Origin: Gnetum montanum
Lineage: Eukaryota > Streptophyta > Gnetopsida > Gnetales > Gnetaceae
DNA length: 64,000 bases
Direction: 5' to 3'
Assembly (NCBI GenBank): GCA_015680685.1
Contig: MNCI01002106.1
Span: forward strand, 9,733-73,732
Part shown: positions 12,560-23,338 of the stretch, piece by piece
Layout: the number at the start of each line of letters is the position of its first letter
Position numbering within the stretch: the first letter of the stretch is position 1
Notes under the pieces: model-generated
Seen by the model: the letters and a program-made list of their open reading frames with translations, nothing else
Database searches by the model: none
What the model was told of the DNA's origin: nothing
Made by a program: the position numbers and the translations under genes

Positions 12560-13930
12560 AGGGTGTTTTCTATCTGTTAAGTCTTAGGTTAAGTGCATAC
12601 ACCCCAAACTCTTATAGATGTGAGATGATTGGACAACATCCCTTAGGATGGTCATATTGGCAGATCTCACATCCATCGTCATCGTCTATGTCTAAATCCA
12701 CAACCTCATCAGAGATAGTTATTTTCCCCTTATCATTGTTACGTGTATGGCTTGCATCTCTCCACTTTGTCTTGTCTTTGTTACTACTTCATCCCTCCTT
12801 AGACTCCTCTACAATTTTCAGGATAGTTTCAAGTCTAGAGTCTAAGGAATCCCACAATTGATCCACCTTAGCTGACACTTCGGTTGTTAATTTCTGGAGT
12901 AGAAAGGTTTTTCTGTTCACCAACTCTTCAAGTGGTGACTCATCCTCCTCATCCAAAATTTCACTCCCTTCTTCCGAAGGGAAGGATCGTAGTTATATTC
13001 TTCCACACTCTCTCTTTTTCGTAGCTCTTCTTCTTCTTTGGCTACTTGCTCCAACAAGCGATGAATTTCATGGGCTCTAGGTTTTGATAATCTCCATTGG
13101 TCATAAGTCCTAAGGGTTCTCCTAGTTTCATATCTTAGCCCATCTAAGATATGGCGAAGTTGGTCCCGTTGTGCATAACTATGGCCCGGGCAACGATGTA
13201 GCAATGCGTAGTAGCGGCCCATGGTAGCATCCAAGGGTTCATGAGTACCTTGCTTCCATCCTTGGATCTATTTATGCAAATTAGACACTTTGGAGTACAT
13301 TTGGTATTTATTTTTGAAGAGTTCTAACATCGTACTCCACCTCCTAATGGTTTCTGGCTATAAGGACTAGTACCAACTCTCTGCTTCCTTGATGAGTGTC
13401 CTGGGAAATAACTTTAGTTTCTACCACTCATTCTCTATGTTTTGCAAGGCACAGGCATCATGGAATGCCTGTAAATGATGTTGCAGATCAAAGTTGTATC
13501 CCCCTTCCTATCTAATCATTTGATCCGACTATCTTTTTGATGCCATGTCAGTATTCTCACTACCTCTATTATATCGAGCATACTTTGGGTTACAAGTAGG
13601 GGCTCATCATGATCATCTCTTTCATGACATCTATGATGTCTATGTTGTTCCCTACTTTCCCTTCATTTGTGTCCATTTCCTCGCTCTCGACTCTCTTGTC
13701 GAGGTATCTCATTTTTCCTACCTCTATCCTCACTGTTATGCTCTTGGTGGCTATGCTCAGATGTGGAAGGAGATGGTGAGTGATGTGATGAAGGGGAAGA
13801 AGAAGGAGAACCATCGCCATGCTGATGCTTCTTGCCTTGTCTTCGACTACTATGGCCCTCATCATGATGACAATCTAAGTGCCCATCCTTGTCATGTGTT
13901 GTTGTTCCCTCAGTGAATAGTTGGCATTCA
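12560..13930 (-). pseudogene. Athila-like gag of element B, broken
   Basis: The minus strand encodes, from 13930 downward, a Ser/Arg/His-rich N-terminal stretch and then a capsid-like region. In the latter I can read LQAFHDACALQNIENEW, the block ending in WSTMLELFKNKY, and then RYYALLHRCPGHSY with QLRHILDGL. This order matches the retrotransposon gag domain of Athila elements (capsid assembly around genomic RNA). At least five in-frame stops interrupt it. The downstream part (about 12162-12500) is Pro/His-rich, typical of a gag C-terminal linker. I saw no intact CCHC knuckle. The start is uncertain because the frame is broken. Confidence 0.82.
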
Positions 13931-14556
13931 CGAGGATCAGAACCAGGGTTGTGTATCGTAGAACGTAGGTTCTAATACCCCACCTTCTCACCATCGTTAG
14001 GAGGGGGAACATTATCTAATAGAGAAACCATTAGAACTGGTTCATCATCTCCGATTTCACTTAGGACATGCGGGACCCCTTTTCTCTTCAATAGTGTATG
14101 ATGGCTCTCCTACCGTGAGTCCCTTATACATTGTGCTTCTATGGGATGGTAATCCCTTGTGTCAAAATTGCCTACAACGTATTCAACATAGAGCTGTGTC
14201 ATGCCAATCTATGCCAAAGCACGGAAGAGCATGTTTGGGACTGACTGATCTAGGGGTAATACTATGTTACCTTGCAAGTCTCTCCATCGTAGCTGTTCAT
14301 CTTGATGGAGGATAAAGGTAAAGTATGGTATGTACTCATTGTCAAAATGGTGGATTTCGATTATGTGTTTTTGATTGTCGACTGTTTCTTGTATTATCCC
14401 AAGGCAGTGAATTTCTCTTGTTAGAAGAAGACATTTTTATTTAATTTAGTGTGCTATTTAACCGTTATATAATTTTTTTAATTAACCCTAAGATTCGTTT
14501 AAGATCCCAATGATGTAAGTGATTTCCTATGTTCTACTTAGCACACAACCACTTAG
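13931..14556 (-). other. Leader of element B
   Basis: Sequence between the primer binding site and gag on the minus strand. No domain is visible; it is probably the untranslated leader and packaging region. Confidence 0.5.
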
Positions 14557-14575
14557 TCTCCGGCAACGACGCCAA
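14557..14575 (-). other. Primer binding site, tRNA-Asp type
   Basis: Directly inside the 5' LTR the minus strand reads TTGGCGTCGTTGCCGGAGA. This is two changes away from the TTGGCGCCGTTGCCGGGGA site complementary to plant tRNA-Asp, known from Athila elements. The changes are C-to-T and G-to-A. Confidence 0.88.
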
Positions 14576-15401
14576 TGATGAGTGGCAAGGTATCCCAACA
14601 CTCAACCATATGAATACGAGCGTTACACACGCGATATGGTCGAATTTGATAGACTAAGTGCCTACACGCCTCATGGAACACTTAAGGTTAATCATTCGTT
14701 ATCTTCCCAGACTTGTAGTTGTCACGGTGTATGGTTAAGTAAGTCTGAGGTATATGATTTTTATAGTTTTTTCTGTTTTATCTCCTATGCTAACAAGGTG
14801 AAGGGTGAAGAGACTAATTGACTAACTTTAACTAACTAACTAAGTCTAAATTAACCTAGCCTCAGCATTTTTTCCCACTTACCAGTCACACCCTGAACCA
14901 ATGCAACCTTGGTTACCAAACACTAATCGTTGCTGGGATTACCAAGCGTAACACACGTGCTCGAAGTGTTCGTACTAAGGCACTTAACTAGGAGAGAAGG
15001 GTTGAGAGAGATTTAATAACTAATAAAAAATTTAAATGAAAAATAATAAATAACAGTAAATAAAATCCTAATTAGCCTATTCTATGCACTGCAGGGTTTA
15101 TCCAAGAAGTTCATCTTTATTGCCGTACACAAACTTGTGTTCAAGTACAATGTCTGCTCGAATAAAGATCTGTTCACTCTGGAGTTCCTACTGCAGGCAC
15201 ATGGAAATTAATCTATCTCTAGATAAGAAAAACTGCCAAAGTTTTACTACAGTCTAGGCCTAGATTGGAAAACAAGGGAGAGCTGCCTCTTATTTATAGA
15301 CTTGGCAGTGCACCGCGATATCGTGTACTTGATATCGTAGGGGACAACGCAATATCACGTGGGATGCGATATCACGGCCCATGCGATATCACGTCCCATC
15401 A
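14576..15401 (-). repeat. 5' LTR of element B
   Basis: An 826-bp repeat with termini TGATG/CATCA, followed inside the element by the primer site. In element orientation it begins at 15401 with five GATATC-centred palindromes, then TATAAATA (15291-15298). The TATA position puts transcription start roughly 130 bases into the LTR. Confidence 0.92.
15291..15401 (-). promoter_or_regulatory. U3 promoter of element B: GATATC palindrome array plus TATA
   Basis: In the roughly 100 bases between LTR edge and TATA box the motif GCGATATC(A/G)C occurs about five times in various states of decay (GCGATATCAC, GCAATATCAC and similar). The same motif lies at the same place in LTR A. Confidence 0.6.
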
Positions 15402-17259
15402 GTTAGCCTCCTTATTTGTGATAATAATTTGAGTGTATAAATCTTGGTTTTGGTTGTATTTGATGGCTAGATTTCTAGTTGTACATTTGTATGCTTATGT
15501 AGATGTTTTTAAGCTAACTTGTTTTGCAAGTTATTTATGCTCCTCCTAACTTCCTTAAGATATGCTCATTCTTTAGTTGCAGATGGTGCCAAGGTTTCTC
15601 ACTTAATTTTATACTAATAACCCCTTTTTTATAGGTTTATTGGATTGAAAGAACATTGGAGATCCTAAATGGTTACTAAGTTGTTCTTAGTGTGATTGAT
15701 AATGCTATGTTTCTAGTTTGAGCTTTGAACTTTGCCTATTTATGTATTTAGCATTTTAGCATTATAATTAGACATTATATATCTTTTCTATTTTTTGGAT
15801 ATATGGATCATGTATGGATTAGACCTTTGTCATTATGTCATTTACATATATTTATTAAGATGCAAATTTGCAGTATATACTATTCTTTTTCTAGTTGGAT
15901 TCAGTTTCTAACGATTATGTTTATTATAATTTTATGTAATTTTTTATATTTATACATTTTTTTCTTCCATTTTTTAGTTTCTTCTCTTGGTCCTTAGGTC
16001 ATGGTTTCATGTTAGGCTCCTTGTACTTTCTTTCACTATGTAGTTCATTCATTTTCTTGTTCCTTGCCATGGCTAATCATTCATTAGGAGTTTTACCTAA
16101 CATAATGCTCTCCAATCTAAGGGATGTGAACAAGGGTGTTACATTTACTGAGCCCCCAAGTAACATGTGTATTAATGTACCTCTTAAAATAAAACTTGTA
16201 AGTATCCAAATATGCACCACATGCTCTAACCAAGTGAGTAATAACTCATAGATAATAAACTTGCTAAATGAAAATTAAAAAATAGGTGGAAAAAATAGTT
16301 AGTGTAAATACCTAAAAAAATTGCAAATAACTCTTAATAAAGGAAAATAATGAAAAATAACTCACATAGTGAACCAAAAATGTTAGGATAATATTACAAA
16401 GATGATGAACAATGGATCATGAAAAATCCAAAGTCATGCATGTGAGTAAATCCTGAAATAAAGTTACCATTTTTACAATAAGAAATGTTTTTGCTTTATT
16501 TTTCACCATAATAAAAATTTGTAATCAAATTAGTACTATCTAAAATCAAGAGCAAAGTGTAGGAAAACATGAATTGAACCCACATTATTAGGATAATATT
16601 AGAGGGATGATGAATAATGGATCATGATACATCCAAAGTCATGCATGTGAGTAAATCTTGAAATCAAGTTATCATTTTTACAATAAGAAATATTTTTTCT
16701 TTCATTTTCATCATAATAAGAAGTTATAATCAAATTAGTACTATCTAAAATCAATAGAAAAGTGTAAAAAGACATGCCTTGTTGGTGAATTGAAGGCTAT
16801 TTTCCTTTGGCATGGAGGCTAAAGTGGACATACTCATGGGTTCTATGCTATCATAATCATCATTAATGAACTACATTGGCCTTGATTTATTTTTGTACTT
16901 CATCACAAGGATATTTAGACTTATGTAAGAGCTTTAGCTTTTGATGCCTAGGCCACCACCCTTCTCTTCAAGGATAGGACTTAGGGCTAGATACATTAAA
17001 GTAGGAATGCGTCTTAGTTCTTCTAGGAGAACATTGTCTCTTGTGGTTGGATGTGTATTTTTTGATCATTGCTTATGTGTGTAATGTTGGTCATGTTGCT
17101 TATATGGTTTCATATGGTGTACTCGATATGCTCCTAACTGATTGACTAACAAGTGACCTATGCTTATGTTGTGCATGTAGGTGATATAACTATTGAGGCA
17201 AAGTCCATCTTGGGTCTACTAGATTTTCTAGCTAATTTTGAACTCAAGGGTGATGTCAA
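15402..17259. other. Unassigned AT-rich flank
   Basis: This continues the pre-insertion sequence from 8412; its first five bases are the right copy of the GTTAG duplication. No gene, LTR or RNA is visible apart from the tandem duplication at 16383-16778. Confidence 0.6.
16383..16778. repeat. Two-copy tandem duplication, unit 205 bp
   Basis: The segment starting TTAGGATAATATTA at 16383 recurs at 16588 and the two stay alignable to about 16778, with scattered substitutions. Both copies hold the landmarks GATGATGAA, ATGGATCATGA and AAAGTCATGCATGTGAGTAA in the same order. Confidence 0.88.
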
Positions 17260-18274
17260 TGAAACACCACCAAGAAAATCCATGTTGCAAATTTTGACAT
17301 TGTAACTTTCACCATTAAACCTGAGGCGAGAATTTTATTGTAAAATGTGAGGTTTGTAGTCCATGAGCTACAATCTCACATCCTTAAACTTCTTGGGGTT
17401 GAAAAATTCCTTATAAGTTGTTGTAGCATCACTTCCAAGGTGGAAAAAGTCATGTCATGTATTTATTTAGGTTTGGAAAGGCTAAAAATGCCTTGGAAAT
17501 TGCCAAATTTGGTGTTTTCATGGTTTTATGTTGGCCATAGCCAAAACTACACTAGAACCACCTATAGNATACACCTACAAATTACATCAATATGTTAGTA
17601 ATCATGACAAAAATTTACAACCCCAAACTAGCAACCATATGACCTATACAAAAAATTTGAATACATCAAATAGGTTCTTGGGTTCCATAATTCTCACAAC
17701 CTTTGCAACCTTTAGCACTTGAAACCTTTGGGATTTTGAAGATTTTCTGGAGTAAATTGGCAACTACCTAGGCATTAGAGACTCTTAATGTATTTCCATC
17801 ACTCCAAAAAGTCAAGCATAGTTTCCACCATTGTCATCACCAACACTATAGATCCAAGTTGAGAACTAGAAAAGAGTTTTGTAAATCAAAGCTATGAAGT
17901 ACCTAGATCATGGGGTTGATCATAGAATGCTCCAACAGGCTTCAAGCTTCATCTTTACAACTCCTTGTGCATTTGGATATATAATCTATGCAACTCTAAA
18001 ATTTTATACTTTGAATATTTTTTTATTATAATAAATTTTATAGTTCATTTATTATGCAAGTTTATTCAAGATTTATTTTTGTGCATCGTCTTAAACCAAA
18101 TCTACATATTCATTTGAATTGTTTACTCTTGTTTACACTTTCCAATTTCTTGGGTGATCAACAAGACCATACAAGGTACATTGGATTTTCTTTCTTGGAG
18201 ATCCTTAGGATCCAAGGTTAAATTGGTTCCACTAGGAACTTTTGTTCTTCCAACAACCAAATTTTTCTAGTACA
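17260..18274 (+). repeat. 5' LTR of element 2
   Basis: It begins TGAAACACC and ends near AGTACA, 8 bases before the primer-site remnant. Blocks match 35013-35300 and 39740-40382. One N lies at 17568. It lacks the 115-bp TGCATAATG segment present in the 3' LTR. Confidence 0.8.
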
Positions 18275-18282
18275 ATAGTTTT

Positions 18283-18299
18283 TGGCACTAGAAGGAGGG
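18283..18299 (+). other. Primer binding site of element 2 (decayed)
   Basis: TGGCACTAGAAGGAGGG matches TGGCGCTAGATGGAGGG in element 3 at the same distance from the LTR end; the G-to-A change removes a CpG. I cannot name the tRNA. Confidence 0.6.
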
Positions 18300-18931
18300 C
18301 CTTCTCTCAATCTCTTTGCCAAATCTAATTTTTTGTTTCAAAATCAGTTTTTTGCAACCATAAACATTTGAAATAATTTTAAAAATATATCAATAAAAAC
18401 CAACACTACTACCCATTTTTCTAAAATCAATACCTAGCATATTAATTACAAGTGATTTAGGTGTTTCCAAAAGTTTCATAGCAGTTGCTAGATTTTCCAA
18501 AGCCAGCATGGTTTCCAACAAAACCTATCACTTTTCCCTATCAAAACCTACCTTTAGGTGTTTCAAAGGCTAGCATACTTTTGATACAATAACCCAACCT
18601 CTTGATGTGAAAATTTATGCCCAAAGCCAACGTGGTTATCCCTAAGACTTTAGCATAGCTTTTGGAAAAATGCATATTTCACATTTACCTTTTTGAAACC
18701 TATGCATTTNATCTAGCATAGTCCTTCCTAGTAAAGCCAATGCGGTTATTTTTTGCCAAAAATTAAAATTGCCACATTTGTAGTTCCAAGCATTTTTTAG
18801 CCACAACCATTTACACCTTGGAAAATTCCATCTACTAGAATTTTTGTTTACTTAATTTAAAAAATTAAATCAAAATTAAAATCATTGTTAATGTCTTTCA
18901 CAAGATCAACAGTTTTACCAATCAACCTGAT
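18300..18931 (+). other. Leader of element 2 with GCTAGCGTAGTT-type motifs
   Basis: Non-coding leader. Variants of GCTAGCATA, GCCAGCATGG and GCCAACGTGG recur several times (18500-18740). Related motifs occur in the 3' LTR and at 28230-29660. One N lies at 18710. Confidence 0.45.
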
Positions 18932-20990
18932 AAACATGGCATCTAACCAAGATGCAATGAGGGCCTATGACTCGAAAGAGTCAATGGTGGCTAACAGTAG
19001 GAAATCACTCAAATAGAGGGGCCAAAGCCTAGACCTTACCATAATAGATGAAAATTAATATAATTTTGTTTACACCAAATTCCAAGTTTTCTTTCTCATT
19101 CCTTGTGTGAACGTTGAATCTAAACATGAGTATGAGCTAATCCCACACAACATGAAGGAGTAGATTATTTTTCCATATGAGAAAATTTCAGTAAATGATA
19201 CTCATACTTCCATCCTATCTCAATTAATTGAGGTGGATGAGCCAAGCATGGAGTTGAGCTCAAGATATCATCATGAAGAGTATGATGAATTTGAGGATGA
19301 ACCCAAACTTGACAACTTCCTAGGGAGCCTCTTCCAATAATCAAATCGCCAAGCCATCACACCTACTTCGATTTCTCCTACCTCTTCCATAGGGAAAGTT
19401 TTGCAACTTTGTCTCTCATTTTCCCTACCATGTTTGGACCAACACCCATCATAGTGGCCTAGTAGTCATGATTTGTACTCCAATTAACTCCTCTTTTCTC
19501 CTCTATGTCTTTTGCCATGTAGCCTTGATCTACACAACCATCGCCTATGGTCTTCATCTCACTCATCCATTCTCTATTCTAGTGGGCCCCACAATGGGAC
19601 CCTAAGTGAGCCAAGGGTCACATGAATCATTTGTCCCCTTCATCTCACAAGTACTAGAACAAACCTCCTTCTCATTGTTCAGCCCTCCTACAACAATGAA
19701 TACCAAACCTCTTCGCTCCATGTCATAGCCCATCGCAAGGCCATAAGCCTCCTAATTTACATTGTACCCCTATGCACAAATACCACAACCCATGAGAATG
19801 CCTCAAGTCTTTGATTAGGTCTTTTAAATGATCCAAGACCTTACAGAAGAGTTATGTAAGGTTAAAGCATCAACTACATAGATAGTCAAGATCATGAATT
19901 TCTATTAGGATGATCTTACCAGTCCTAGTGTCTTACAAATAACTATTTCCCTAGGCATCCTCATATTCCAATTTACCAAATAAAATGATGAGGATGATCC
20001 TAATACTTGCCTTATCACCTTTCACTCTAAGTACCTATTGGTACATGCTTGGCCCCATACTATAATGAGAATCTTCTCTTTGTCTCTTATCAAGAAGACC
20101 TTAGACCAGTACCATGCATTGCCCTGAAGATCTATATCATTACTTGAAGACTTGATATTACACTTTGTGAACTATTTCAAGTACAACTTGAAACCAAATA
20201 CCATCCTAGACCAACTAATGAAAATAAAATAGGGGCCCCTTGAACTATTTCAAAAGTTCATCCAAAGGTGGAATGCTCTACTAAATGAGATTCCCAAACC
20301 CATAGATGAGATCCACCTTTTAGTAATATTCAAGGAGGTGGTCAAGGACTTTATCAAGTCTAAACTATATTTCCTAGATTGATGGTCACTTAATGAAGCC
20401 TTCTCATAGACCAAGAACATAGAAGATGCTATTAAGACCAACCATGATCCACCTACATGATGTATAAAAACTAACACATGTGGAAGGATAAGGAGAAAGG
20501 GAGGCAAACCATGTAGCAATCGCCACTATGACCAAAGACAACAAAACTACCTAGGGGCCTAAAACAAACAAACCCAAGGCTCCCACTGTAACTAAGTAAC
20601 CATCGACATCTAGGGCCTCTACATCAAGCAACACAAGGTCTAAGTTTGAGAGGCAAGATTAGTCAAGTATAGTAGGTTACCCCTAAAACCATCTAAACTC
20701 CTTGATCAGTTGCTTAAGAGTGGGTAGATCAATACAAAAAAATGAAAAAGAATGCCTATAAAAGGTATGATTGGTTATGTGAGATCACAAAGAACCCTAC
20801 TCTATCAACCAAGGATGATCCACCCATATCAAAGTACTTTAAAATTGATCAATTCTGCCATTATCATCAGCTACCAAGTCATGATACCAAATTTTTCCTA
20901 ACCTTAAAGGATGACTTGTAGAAGATGATAGACAATGTAGAGTTGATGCTTGACACCTATAACTTGGTTATGCCACATAAGTAGTCCATG
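18932..20990 (+). pseudogene. Tat-like gag of element 2, decayed
   Basis: From ATG 18932 the product resembles the element 3 Gag start: RKSL..RGQS..LTIIDEN.YNF against RSLRLQGRNPTSNIITHDQYNF. Further on, around 19830-20330, the capsid-like block with LTEEL, DDLTSPSV and HAWPHTIMRIFSLSL matches element 3 at 50255-50600. A segment at about 20850 (FCHYHQLPSHDTKFFLTLKD) lines up with the zinc-binding F-C-x2-H box common in this lineage. Many stops and frameshifts exclude function. Confidence 0.75.
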
Positions 20991-21869
20991 TAGGTTTACA
21001 AGACCCATTGAATGCCAACAATAGTCCATACATCGTAGTAGTATTCAGTGTTAGCAACAACTAAATATCCACATGGGAGCCATTCATGATTCAAGTACCT
21101 CCTCAAAATGAAAAGAATCCTTAAAATTCATCTATTTCAAGGACCCCTTTTGTTATAAGGATACCATCACCATCGTCTCCTAAGAAACCCTTTATAATTA
21201 GAGTACCCCCTCCCACAACAACCAAACTGGTAACTACCATAGAACAACACCCTTTCATGGTGGCTAATGTAATAACTTATTAATAGCTCAACAGCAAGAA
21301 GAAATAACTAAGCAACAGAAGAATTCTATGTCAAAGCCTAAAGTGAAAGACAAGAAGTAGGCCAAGGTAGGGAAGCAAGTGGGCCTATCGAAGCCCAACC
21401 CTATCTCATCCATTTTCATAAGCTCTAATGCTCATGCTACTTTAGCCAGTCAACCAAGGGAGGAATCAAAGCCACAAGGGAATGGAAAAGAGGCCAAACC
21501 ACAATTGCTACAACATGAATTTTTCATCATGGGATGCATGGAGGAAGTCAAAATCAACAACAAAAGAAACTAATAACCAACAACAAAGACTTCGTGGATG
21601 CTATAGAATAAGTTAAGTAGTCTCTAAAATACAAGAACACTTCCCTTAGCCTATATGACCTAGTAATGACTTCTACTACTCACTGTGAGGCCCTAGTAAA
21701 AATGGTGACCTTAATTCATGACAGTGAGATCATCCCTACCAATGAAGAGTTTATTCACATAGTGATGATGCCACCTTCACCTAGGGAAGAAACGAAGCCA
21801 AAAAAACTACTGGTTCATGATAGCGAGGTCAAAACCAACCTCTAGGATGGTGAGACAATGAAGGCCCCT

Positions 21870-22302
21870 CTCTTCATAACAATAAGACTAAATTAATACA
21901 GGGTACATAGGATGAATGTTAATGATGGAGTAGACACCAATGTTATACCCTATACCATTGTCAAACATTTGGGTCGAACATAACACATGCAACACAACTT
22001 TACTTTTGCTTTCAATTGCTTTAATGAATCTTAAGTGGTAGTCAAAGACTCCATTTCTTTGGAATTTTTAATGAGGAAAAAATTCCCCATAATAGCCAAC
22101 TTCTTGATGATGGAAGAGATACTAGGATTCAATTTCATCCTTGGAAGCCCTTGGCTAGCTCAATTATGAGTTATTTTCTCATCCATCCACTAAGAAATTC
22201 ACTTGACTTATGAGGGAGGTGAAATAATTATTCATGGTAACAGTGTGATTTCCGTAGTCAATAATATTAATGTAGAGCAAGGGTTTGAAGTGGATTTTTA
22301 GG
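21870..22302 (+). pseudogene. Tat-like aspartic protease of element 2, decayed
   Basis: I read RMNVNDGVDTNVIPYTIVKHLG, matching VHVDDGATTNIVPYPIIE in element 3 (the D-x-G active-site loop, with Asp changed to Asn here). Next comes GFNFILGSPWLAQL, the conserved hydrophobic-ILG-x-PWL motif. The strand then ends in the same HLTYEGGEIIIHG segment as element 3. Stops interrupt the frame. The antisense gene follows about 1 kb downstream. Confidence 0.78.
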
Positions 22303-22786
22303 AAGAAACTCCTACTATCAATGACAAAGTCAAGAAGCCCATTAGAGTAGAAGAGGTCAAAACTAACAACAGTGGAACCATGGATGCATCATGGGAAAAT
22401 ATCCTATTCAATGTGGTTAGCAAGAGAAATGGGAAATACAAGATCATACAATGTATACCATACACCTTTCCTAATCTGTCAAAGATTAGGAAACACTTGC
22501 ATGGTCAACATATGTTTCCTATTCGCTTGAATCTATGCCCATAATTAGGTAGCCTTCTCTTTTGTTTTCTTAGCCTAGTTTAACCTTTGCGTACATGTAT
22601 TGTTTTTGCATTACTTTATTTTTTCTTGTTCTAGTTTTATTCCACACATGGCCTATGAATTATTCTTATTTATAGTTTACCTTTTTATGCCTTGCCTTTT
22701 CTAAAACATGAAAAATGTCATAAAAATTTTAAAATTTGAAAAAATTCCATAAAAATATTAAAACATAAAACTTATAAAAGTTTCTT

Positions 22787-22905
22787 TCAACACATGGCCT
22801 ACAATGGCCTAAAACTAGCAACATGCATGATCCACCATGGCCTAAAACTAGCAATGCATGGCCTACTAAGGCCTTAAACTGGTGGCCTACCAAGGCTTAA
22901 AATTG
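22787..22905 (+). repeat. Minisatellite with GGCCTAAAACTAGC units
   Basis: Four imperfect units of about 30 bp with the core ATGGCCTAAAACTAGCA. A related unit (GGCCTTAAACTGCC) forms the array at 58561-58740 in element 3, so both elements have this repeat type beside the antisense gene. Confidence 0.6.
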
Positions 22906-23338
22906 AAAATACTTTTACAACCTATTTATATCCATTATGTCTTAGCTTACATTTGATTTGCCGAGTTGATTTATATTTTTCTTTACCAAATATTACATGA
23001 TAACTATATGTTTTAACCAATGTAGCCCAACGTAACCTCATAACATGAAACAAAACATAAGACATAAAAATACGTAAGACTAGAAATGTTAAAACAAATA
23101 AGTGAAATTAAAAATGATACTAATCAAGTGTCCATAACCAATAGCAATAGTCACACATTATAACAAAAGTTCAAATGGCATATAAAATAAATAAGGATCT
23201 AATAGCCATGGCTACACTATGTAGCAATAACATGAACAAATAATGAATAGTCTCATAATAACCAATAGCTAAAAATATCCATAACATCATAGCATCAATA
23301 ATAAGAAAAATAACCAAAGGCCTAATCAACTAGTAGGA

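Larger units (their letters stand above)
8413..15401 (-). mobile_element. Complete non-autonomous Athila-like Ty3/gypsy element B
   Basis: The element is 6,989 bp with two similar LTRs (14576-15401 as 5' LTR, 8413-9227 as 3' LTR in element orientation), the target duplication GTTAG on both sides, a tRNA-Asp-type primer binding site and a 3' purine-rich site. The internal 5.3 kb codes on the minus strand for gag and protease only. Reverse transcriptase, RNase H, integrase and an env-position gene are absent, so it would have needed a relative for reverse transcription and integration. Its 3' non-coding internal region is shared with element A. Gag and protease are both broken by stops. Confidence 0.92.
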
